A DNA stretch of 37,565 bases from an uncultured Collinsella sp. Lineage in GTDB: Bacteria; Actinomycetota; Coriobacteriia; Coriobacteriales; Coriobacteriaceae. Below the pieces are notes generated by a model. It was not told where the DNA came from. It worked only from the letters and a program-made list of their open reading frames with translations, and made no database searches. The translations under genes and the position numbers were made by a program. Positions 31,830-37,565 of the stretch are shown piece after piece; position 1 is the first letter of the stretch; the number at the start of each line of letters is the position of its first letter. Location of the stretch: contig UREZ01000005.1 in assembly GCA_900547025.1 (NCBI GenBank), positions 1-37,565 on the forward strand, in the 5' to 3' direction.

Positions 31830-32822
31830 CTAGTAGTCAAGCTTCCACATGTAGCGGCGCGTCATGTAGTCCTTGTGGGTGACGGCGGAAAGCGCACGCA
31901 TGTAGACGTTGTTGAGGATCGGGGCAAAGATCAGGTGGTTGAAGTACTCGCTCACGCTGTCCTTGATGTCGTTGAGGCCGAGCTCCTTGGCGTCGAGCTG
32001 ATAGACGCGCTCGCCACCGTACTGGTTGACGAAGCGGATGCCGCGCTCGTCGTTGCAGCGGCTGCGGCCGACGCTGATGAGCTGGAACAGCGAGGTGCGC
32101 TTGTCCAGGATCTCGAAGGGGCCGTGGAAGAAGTCGCAGGTGTTGATGGTGCAGGAGTCGATCTGCAGCATCTCCTGCACGTTGCAGATGCTAAAGACGT
32201 AGGCGGCACCAAAGAGCGGGCCCTGGGCCATGACGTTGATGCAGGGCTTGTCGGCGTTCTGCTCGGCCCACTTGGCAGCGAGCGGACGGGTATACTCGAC
32301 GGCCTTGCGATAGATGGGGTCGACCAAGTCGAAGGCGGCCATAGCGGTCTCGTACTCGGCATAGCCCTCGGTCTGCTGCGTAAGCTCCATGGCGATCATG
32401 GTCACGACGGCGGAGTTGGTGCGGCCCATGCAGGACTCGTCGACGGCCAGGCTGTCGTACTGAATCTTGTAGTCGCAGACCTCGGTGAGGCCGGACTCGT
32501 CAACATAGATGGCGATGGTGCTGGCGCCGTGGTCCTTGGCGACCTGGGCGGCAACGATGGTCTCCTTGGTGCCGCGCATGGACACGACGACGGCCAGGGT
32601 GTTCTCGTTGACGTAGGCCGGGGTGGCGTGCACGAACTCGTTGCTGGTGTAGCTGGAGCTCACGACCTGCGTGGCCTCGTGCTCCATAAAGTACTGGGCA
32701 GGATAGTTGCCGCCGTTGGATCCGCCGGCGCCAATCCACACGACGCGCTTGATGCCGCCCTTGTCTGCCTTGTCAGCCAAAACCTGGGAGACGACGTCCT
32801 TAACCTGTTCCTGAGTAGTCAT
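31830..32822 (-). CDS. SIS-domain sugar-phosphate deglycase/isomerase 3 (divergent FrlB/FraB-like)
   Basis: A 330-aa double-SIS protein. WIGAGGSNGGNY (29-40) begins the first domain, but the phosphosugar loop reads SMRGTKETI (81-89) rather than S.SG.T. Glu217 and His233 keep the FrlB/FraB pair, yet the surrounding GEYFHGPFE has become CDFFHGPFE and the conserved Trp after EMQ is Gln. The C-terminus RRYMWKLDY matches SIS2 closely. It probably acts on a related but different phosphorylated ligand. The ribosome site is weak (AAAGG about 10 nt before ATG). It is divergent from GntR3, with three shared operator-like sites between them. Confidence 0.85.
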   Translation of the reverse strand: MTTQEQVKDVVSQVLADKADKGGIKRVVWIGAGGSNGGNYPAQYFMEHEATQVVSSSYTSNEFVHATPAYVNENTLAVVVSMRGTKETIVAAQVAKDHGASTIAIYVDESGLTEVCDYKIQYDSLAVDESCMGRTNSAVVTMIAMELTQQTEGYAEYETAMAAFDLVDPIYRKAVEYTRPLAAKWAEQNADKPCINVMAQGPLFGAAYVFSICNVQEMLQIDSCTINTCDFFHGPFEILDKRTSLFQLISVGRSRCNDERGIRFVNQYGGERVYQLDAKELGLNDIKDSVSEYFNHLIFAPILNNVYMRALSAVTHKDYMTRRYMWKLDY

Positions 32823-32860
32823 CGTGCATCAGCCTTTCTTCTCGTTTGATGCTCTCGATG

Positions 32861-33015
32861 GCATACAAGTTACATACATGTTTTGGTTATGTCGACTAGT
32901 TGTATGCTATATTTGTCTTAGAAATTTTGCTGGTAAGGTTTTCGGTAGCTCGATACCAGCGGTTTTATTGTTGTGTTGAATACATGCTTGCTTAGATAAG
33001 CATACAAGTTAGATA
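32861..33015. promoter_or_regulatory. SIS3-GntR3 divergent regulatory region with three repeated sites
   Basis: GCATACAAGTTACATA (32861-32876) and GCATACAAGTTAGATA (33000-33015) are near-identical, and ACTAGTTGTATGC (32895-32907) is an inverted related copy. One lies close to the start of each gene. The 205-bp gap is AT-rich and holds no gene. Confidence 0.65.
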
Positions 33016-33027
33016 TAGGCTGATCGC

Positions 33028-33750
33028 ATGAACGCTTCATCTAAAAAGAAACTGAGCCAATACGAGCGCTTGGCGGGTACGCTTCGCGACCGCATCGCCG
33101 CCGGCATCTACGCACGCGGAGACAAGCTGCCGTCCGAGATGGAGCTCATGGACGAATCGGGGCTGTCGCGCAGCACCGTGCGCCACGCCCTTAAGGTTCT
33201 CGTTGATGAGGGCCTGGTGCGCACCGAGCGCGGGCGTGGCGCCTTTGTGGCCGACACGCCCGCGCTCCACGAGAACAACCTAGTGTTTTCGAGCTATACC
33301 AAGCAGGTCGAAGGTCAGGGCATGAAGCCCACCACGCGCACCGTGGACTCGGGCTTTACCAAGGCGGGCGGCAGCATAGCTAAGTTCTTTGACGCCGCCG
33401 TGGGCAGCAAGCTCGTCAAACTTGTCCGCCTGCGCTACCTGGACGACGCGCCGCTGTGCCTGGAGACCACCTACCTGCCGCCAAGCTTCGAGACGCTCAT
33501 CGATCGCGATATCAATGGTTCACTCTACGCCACGCTGCGACAGGAGTTCCATCGCGCACCGGCACAGGGGCATAAGACCTTTGAGGTGTGCTACGCCTCG
33601 CAAAACGAGGCGTTTTTGCTCAACGTTGAGCGCGGGCAGGCGCTGATCCTAATCACTGACTACGTCTACGACACCGACGGCCGCCCGCTCCATGTCTCCA
33701 AGCGCATCCAGCGCACCGACCGCGCCAAATACACCGAGCCCATCGGCTAA
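33028..33750 (+). CDS. GntR/HutC-family regulator 3
   Basis: A 240-aa regulator with winged helix (YERLAGTLRDRIAAGIYARGDKLPSEMELMDESGLSRSTVRHALKVL) and UTRA domain (from about residue 75, ending LILITDYVYDTDGRPLHVSKRIQRTDR). It is divergent from SIS3 and the intergenic region holds three copies of GCATACAAGTTA-like sequence, so it probably represses SIS3 and itself until a sugar-phosphate ligand binds. The ribosome site is modest (AGG 9 nt upstream). Confidence 0.92.
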   Translation: MNASSKKKLSQYERLAGTLRDRIAAGIYARGDKLPSEMELMDESGLSRSTVRHALKVLVDEGLVRTERGRGAFVADTPALHENNLVFSSYTKQVEGQGMKPTTRTVDSGFTKAGGSIAKFFDAAVGSKLVKLVRLRYLDDAPLCLETTYLPPSFETLIDRDINGSLYATLRQEFHRAPAQGHKTFEVCYASQNEAFLLNVERGQALILITDYVYDTDGRPLHVSKRIQRTDRAKYTEPIG

Positions 33751-33758
33751 CCAACACC

Positions 33759-33799
33759 AAAACCACCACAAAGGGGACAGGCACCTTTGTGGTGGTTTT
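33759..33799. terminator. Bidirectional terminator; ACCACCACAAAGG repeat, orientation 2
   Basis: Perfect 16-bp arms AAAACCACCACAAAGG / CCTTTGTGGTGGTTTT around GGACAGGCA. It separates the convergent GntR3 (+) and GNAT (-) genes; the GNAT stop at 33798 overlaps its last bases. The unit at 25663-25697 is the same sequence reversed. Confidence 0.88.
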
Positions 33800-34379
33800 A
33801 GGCGAGGAGGTCGGGGAACCAGGTTGGCTTAGGTTGGTTAGGGACGCGCTCGGCCAGGACCAGCTCCATCCAGCACATGTCGTACCAGCGGCCGAACTTT
33901 TGGGCGCAGCGGTCGAAGGCGCCCACCAGGCGATATCCCATATGGGCATGGAAATCCTGGCTGTTGTGCGTCAGGTACTCGTCGTCCTTGTCGTGCGGCA
34001 CGGCAATGAGCGCGCACATGTTGGTGATGCCCATCGCGATCAGACATTGCTTGAGCGCGTCGTGCAGCTTGCGGCCCAGCCCGCCGTGGCGCACATCGCG
34101 CGCCAGGTAGATCGATGTCTCGACCGACCAGTCGTACGCCTCGCGGCTGTTGAGCGGACTCACGTAGGCATAGCCTACCGGACGCCCGTCCAACTCCATC
34201 ACCAAATATGGATAGCGCTTGAGCGTACGCTCGATGCGCCCAGCGAACTCCTCAACGCTCGGCACCTCGTATTCGCAGGTAATCGCCGTCTGGCGCACAT
34301 ACGGCTCATAGATGGCAAGCAACGCCGGCGCATCATCGGGCGTCGCCAGGCGAATCGTCGGCTCGGACATCTCGGTCAT
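33798..34379 (-). CDS. GNAT N-acetyltransferase (Pat/phosphinothricin-type)
   Basis: A 193-aa acetyl-CoA-dependent acetyltransferase. The N-terminal IRLATPDDAPALLAIYEPYVRQTAITCEYEVPS, the PVGYAYVSPLNSREAYDWSVETSIYL block and GGLGRKLHDAL (the acetyl-CoA loop) match the phosphinothricin/methionine sulfone acetyltransferase group. The substrate may be an amino acid analogue, but this cannot be read. GAGAAGGG precedes the ATG. Its stop codon lies inside the bidirectional terminator stem. Confidence 0.88.
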   Translation of the reverse strand: MTEMSEPTIRLATPDDAPALLAIYEPYVRQTAITCEYEVPSVEEFAGRIERTLKRYPYLVMELDGRPVGYAYVSPLNSREAYDWSVETSIYLARDVRHGGLGRKLHDALKQCLIAMGITNMCALIAVPHDKDDEYLTHNSQDFHAHMGYRLVGAFDRCAQKFGRWYDMCWMELVLAERVPNQPKPTWFPDLLA

Positions 34380-34403
34380 ACAACCCTTCTCCCCAAAAGC
34401 AAA

Positions 34404-34438
34404 GGCCGCCCTGCGCCAAGCTCAGGCGCAGGGCGGCC
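34404..34438 (-). terminator. Terminator after the threonine aldolase gene
   Basis: 14-bp perfect stem GGCCGCCCTGCGCC / GGCGCAGGGCGGCC with a 7-nt loop, followed on the minus strand by TTTGCTTTT. It lies 19 nt after the aldolase stop. Confidence 0.85.
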
Positions 34439-34456
34439 CCTTGTCATTACATCAGG

Positions 34457-35482
34457 CTACAGGACAGCCGCCAACGCGTCGATATCCTCCTGCGTCGTGG
34501 CCCAGCTGGTGCAAAAGCGCACCACCGTGTGAGTATCGTCGTACTTTTCCCAGTACTCGATCGAGGCATGCTCGCGAATGCGGGCCATGTCCTCGTTGGG
34601 CAGAATCACAAACTGCTGGTTGGTCGGCGTCTCCAAGAAGAACTGGTAGCCGCGCTCGTGCAGCACGCGACGCAGCGCCTGAGCGGTCTCAATCGCCTGG
34701 CGACCAATCTCAAAATACAGGCCATCGGTAAAAAGAGCCTCGAACTGCACGCCCGTCAGGCGGCCCTTGGCAAGCAGCGCGCCGTGCTGCTTAATACGCG
34801 GAATGGGATGCGCCGGGGTGTGCATGCCGCAAAACACCACAGCCTCGCCGCACAGAGCGCCGCACTTGGTGCCGCCGATGTAGAACACGTCGCACAGCTG
34901 CGCCAGCTCGGGCAGGGTAATGTCGCACTCATCGGCCGCCAGCGCATAGGCCAGGCGGGCGCCATCCACAAACAGCGGAATCTCGCGCTTCTGGCACACT
35001 GCATGGATCGCCGCGAGCTCGGCCTTGGAGTACAGCGTGCCGTACTCGGTCGACAGACTCACGTACACGGCGCCCGGGAACACCGTGTGCTCGTAGCTCT
35101 CGTTTTCGTAGAACACCTGGATATAGTTCTCGAGGTCCTCGGCGTGCATCTTGCCCTCGTAGCCGGGGATGGTAAGCACCTTGTGGCCGCCAAACTCGAT
35201 GGTGCCCGCCTCGTGGCAGGCGACGTGGCCAGTCTCGGCAGCAACGACGCCCTCGTAGGGCGCAAGCAGCATGTCGATCACCGTCGCGTTGGCCTGCGTG
35301 CCGCCCACCAGAAAAAACACGTCGGCATCGGGGGCCTGACAGGCCTCGCGGATAAGCTGCTTGGCACGCTCGGTGTGCGCATCGGCACCGTAGCCGGGCT
35401 GCGGCTCCATATTGGTGTCGACGAGCGCCTGCAGCACTGCCGGATGTGCGCCGTGGGAATAATCGTTGTTAAACGCGAGCAT
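34457..35482 (-). CDS. Low-specificity L-threonine aldolase family protein
   Basis: A 341-aa PLP enzyme of the beta-eliminating lyase/threonine aldolase group, splitting L-threonine or allo-threonine to glycine and acetaldehyde. FNNDYSHGAHP replaces the usual FRSDT start, as in many Gram-positive members. GGTQANAT (60-67) binds the cofactor phosphate, Asp173 in FVDGARL contacts the pyridine, and Lys206 in YIGGTKCGAL forms the Schiff base. GAGAGGA lies 6 nt before the ATG. It is followed by a strong terminator. Other amino-acid lyase activities in the family remain possible. Confidence 0.9.
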   Translation of the reverse strand: MLAFNNDYSHGAHPAVLQALVDTNMEPQPGYGADAHTERAKQLIREACQAPDADVFFLVGGTQANATVIDMLLAPYEGVVAAETGHVACHEAGTIEFGGHKVLTIPGYEGKMHAEDLENYIQVFYENESYEHTVFPGAVYVSLSTEYGTLYSKAELAAIHAVCQKREIPLFVDGARLAYALAADECDITLPELAQLCDVFYIGGTKCGALCGEAVVFCGMHTPAHPIPRIKQHGALLAKGRLTGVQFEALFTDGLYFEIGRQAIETAQALRRVLHERGYQFFLETPTNQQFVILPNEDMARIREHASIEYWEKYDDTHTVVRFCTSWATTQEDIDALAAVL

Positions 35483-35527
35483 GGCAATCCTCTCTTACCG
35501 GGTATCGGCCAGATGATTCAAACGGAG

Positions 35528-36391
35528 CTATTGTACGCCGTTGGGATAGGCAATGCGTGCGGCAAGGCACTCAAGTGCCAGTACCAGGGCAAAACCGCAG
35601 CTCACGTCACTCAAAAAATGCGCGCCGATCACGATGCGCCCAAAGGCGACGAACGCTGCAACAACAACCGCCGCCCAAAAGATCACGCGGCGACGCGAAG
35701 GTTTTTCCTTAAAGGCTGCCGCGGGAAGCCCGGCGAGCATAAGGCCGATCGCCGCATGCGCCGTGTGTCCGCTCGCAAACGACTTGAACCCGTCCTTGAT
35801 CACGCCGGCGGCGATATAGGCCCACTTGTCGGGGTTGCCGATCACCCACCACGGCTGAAAATTGAGCCCCGGCGTGACCTCGATCACGCGCATGCGCGGG
35901 CGCGACCATAACGGCTTAACAATGACGTTGAGGATGATGGCCTGAGCGACCCACACGGCCAGCACCATCAACGCCCAGCGCGTAAGCTCGTCGGGCTCGG
36001 TCGTGCGCGTGAGGCGGTAGGCGATGAAGTTGGCTGCGATGACCAACGCAAACGTCAGAACCAGCTGAAACGCAATAAGCTTGCCGCCGACGCGCAGCGA
36101 TCCGATAATCTCGTAGCCGACCAGACCCACGTTGATCAAAACGCCCAGCGCAGCGAGCCACTTGCTCGCCTTGGAGTCGGAACGCACCGCGCGCACGAGC
36201 ATAACGCCCGCGACGCTCGCCGTCAGCTCGAACGGTAGCTCGCCGGCCGCCTCGACAAAGCGACCGTACATGCTGCCGATGTTGAACAGCGCACTCGAGA
36301 TCTGATAATCAAAGAAGCTGCCCACGCCCAGACAAAGGCACAGGACGGCCGCGATAATAGCGACATCTTTCTTATAGATGTATCCGAACAT
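35528..36391 (-). CDS. PAP2-family membrane phosphatase
   Basis: A 287-aa protein with about six to seven membrane segments. The PAP2 catalytic motifs are SGH (207-209) in KSFASGHTAHA and R252-x5-H258-x3-D262 in GRIVIGAHFLSD. The first motif is K159-x6-R166 followed by Met, where the consensus has Pro (KX6RP). Such enzymes dephosphorylate lipid phosphates such as undecaprenyl diphosphate or phosphatidic acid at the membrane. AAAGGA precedes the ATG. It follows mfd on the map but reads as a separate gene preceding the aldolase, 45 nt apart, and the two may be co-transcribed. Confidence 0.9.
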   Translation of the reverse strand: MFGYIYKKDVAIIAAVLCLCLGVGSFFDYQISSALFNIGSMYGRFVEAAGELPFELTASVAGVMLVRAVRSDSKASKWLAALGVLINVGLVGYEIIGSLRVGGKLIAFQLVLTFALVIAANFIAYRLTRTTEPDELTRWALMVLAVWVAQAIILNVIVKPLWSRPRMRVIEVTPGLNFQPWWVIGNPDKWAYIAAGVIKDGFKSFASGHTAHAAIGLMLAGLPAAAFKEKPSRRRVIFWAAVVVAAFVAFGRIVIGAHFLSDVSCGFALVLALECLAARIAYPNGVQ

Positions 36392-36427
36392 GCTTTCCTT
36401 TCGATGGGGCTGGAATCAACCTGCGAG

Positions 36428-36467
36428 GTGGCGGGGCAAAGAACAACTGGTAGCTATGCCCCGCCAC
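36428..36467 (-). terminator. Hairpin after mfd
   Basis: GTGGCGGGGCA / TGCCCCGCCAC, an 11-bp perfect stem with an 18-nt loop, immediately after the mfd stop on the minus strand. No strong T tract, so it may end transcription weakly or only mark the mRNA end. Confidence 0.55.
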
Positions 36468-36478
36468 GCCCCTACTTG

Positions 36479-37565
36479 TTAGTCATCGTCGCTCGTGCCT
36501 AATTGCTGCAGCAGCATGAGTGCCGCGGCCACGGGGCCGGTGCCGTCGCTGGCGTCGAGACCGCGACCCAGGCCGCTGCCCGCGCCGGCACCCGCCTTGT
36601 AGGGCACCGACAGTTTGCGGCTCTTGGGAAAGTTCACCGCGCCATAGCGGGTCTTAAGCTCAAAGGCCACCTTCTTGGGAACGTCAACCCCCAGGAAGGT
36701 AATGCGACCACCGCTGAGCGTGACGCTCTCGAGCCCCAGGCGCTCACCGCGAATACGGATGCGTGCGCGGTTGAACAGGTTGAGTCCCGCCAACGGCAGC
36801 TCGCCGTGCGCGGCCTCGGTCTCCTCCTGCACCTCATCGATGCTCTCCAGGTCCTCGGCTGCCGCGAGCTTACGGTACACGAGCACGCGCTGGTCCACCG
36901 CCGGCATATACTCCTCGGACAAGAAGTAGTCGGCCGGCAGGTTGATGCCCACGCTCGCCGCCTCCACGCCGGCATCGTCGTCGCCGCGCGCCTCAGCCAC
37001 GGCCTGTCCCAGCATCTGCGTAAACAGGTCAAAGCCCACGCTCGACAGGTTGCCGTGCTGCTCGGCGCCCATGAGCGAACCGGCACCGCGGATCTCCAGG
37101 TCGCGCATGGCGATGCGCATGCCGCTGCCCAGGTCTTGGAACTCGGAAAGTGCGGTCAGGCGCGCCGTTGCCTCCTCGGTAAGCGGCAGCTCGCCGGGGA
37201 ACATAAAGTACGCGTATGCCTGCGTGGCAGAGCGACCCACGCGGCCCTTGAGCTGGTAGAGCTGTGCCAGACCCAGACGCTGCGAGTCCTCGATGATGAG
37301 CGTGTTGGCCGTTGCGTTGTCGATGCCGCTCTCCACGATGGTCGTGGCGATAAGCACGTCGATCTTTTTGGTCGCGAACTCGATCATCACGTCCTCGACC
37401 TCGCGCGGGCTCATCTTGCCGTGTGCCACACCCACGCGCGCCTCGGGCGCGGCCTCGTGCACGCGCGCCACAGCATCATCGATGGTCTTGACGCGGTTGG
37501 ACACGTAATACACCTGACCGCCGCGCCCCACCTCCAGGCGAATCGCCGCACTCACCACGTCGGGG
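36479..37565 (-). CDS. mfd: Transcription-repair coupling factor Mfd, 3' part
   Basis: The last ~362 codons of mfd; the gene continues past the right edge, so the N-terminal UvrB-like modules, RNA polymerase interaction domain and Walker A are not seen. Visible are the second helicase half (GGQVYYVSNRV, HGKMSPREVEDVM, TTIVESGIDNATANTLI), motif VI QLKGRVGRS, and the TRCF domain with AMRDLEIRGAGSLMGAEQHG. Mfd pushes stalled RNA polymerase off DNA lesions and recruits UvrA. The C-terminus has a Gly/Ala-rich stretch (AGAGAGSGLGRGL) near the end. Confidence 0.95.
   Translation of the reverse strand, partial: PDVVSAAIRLEVGRGGQVYYVSNRVKTIDDAVARVHEAAPEARVGVAHGKMSPREVEDVMIEFATKKIDVLIATTIVESGIDNATANTLIIEDSQRLGLAQLYQLKGRVGRSATQAYAYFMFPGELPLTEEATARLTALSEFQDLGSGMRIAMRDLEIRGAGSLMGAEQHGNLSSVGFDLFTQMLGQAVAEARGDDDAGVEAASVGINLPADYFLSEEYMPAVDQRVLVYRKLAAAEDLESIDEVQEETEAAHGELPLAGLNLFNRARIRIRGERLGLESVTLSGGRITFLGVDVPKKVAFELKTRYGAVNFPKSRKLSVPYKAGAGAGSGLGRGLDASDGTGPVAAALMLLQQLGTSDDD

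Overview
The window looks like chromosomal DNA from a high-GC, gut-associated Coriobacteriia, most likely Collinsella or a close relative. This is an inference from gene content and style: an actinobacterial DUF4012 wall-associated protein, M32 and M16C peptidases, an L-2-hydroxyisocaproate/lactate-type dehydrogenase, mannose-family PTS genes, strong AAGGAG ribosome sites and abundant palindromic intergenic repeats. No plasmid, phage or IS transposase gene is visible.

Layout. 1-465: a T-box leader with terminator on the minus strand, serving a gene beyond the left edge. 466-7046: M32 carboxypeptidase (+), then glmM, a DUF4012 protein and a DMT exporter (all -). 7336-7410: tRNA-Val(GAC). 7637-12629: an accessory stretch with a DUF5710 zinc protein, a small zinc-ribbon protein, an HNH endonuclease resembling modification-dependent nucleases, an unknown ORF, and an AlbA_2/Schlafen-type ATPase-like regulator behind a striking array of TATCTCTC repeats. 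12630-19374: M16C protease, hicAB toxin-antitoxin, 5-formyl-THF cyclo-ligase, metA (predicted acetyl-CoA dependent, Glu111) and an L-2-hydroxyacid dehydrogenase. 19424-33750: a carbohydrate region discussed below, interrupted by recQ, a YitT protein and a HAD phosphatase. 33798-37565: GNAT, threonine aldolase, PAP2 phosphatase and the 3' part of mfd.

The most interesting part is 19.4-33.8 kb. It holds three different FrlB/FraB-like SIS-domain sugar-phosphate deglycase/isomerase genes, three GntR/HutC regulators and one mannose-family PTS (IIAB, IIC, IID). All three SIS proteins keep the Glu-x15-His pair (Glu and His 16 residues apart) that aligns with the catalytic pair of FrlB/FraB. The gene set resembles gfr/frl systems for Amadori compounds (fructoselysine, glucoselysine, fructoseasparagine): PTS import and phosphorylation, then release of glucose-6-phosphate and an amino acid. 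Three distinct repeated operator-like motifs suggest separate circuits: ATAGAACAACATAGAAC before SIS1, CGTTATATAC/TATAACGTCT shared by GntR2, the PTS operon and a DMT transporter, and GCATACAAGTTAGATA in the SIS3/GntR3 divergent promoter. Substrates are inferred, not shown.

Intergenic space is rich in repeats: a 50-bp hairpin leader abutting the ribosome site of two genes and lying ahead of a third in the same orientation, a 33-bp perfect inverted repeat, an element present once in each orientation with a 13-16-bp stem, and a CTAGTC/AAGAACGTCC repeat family.
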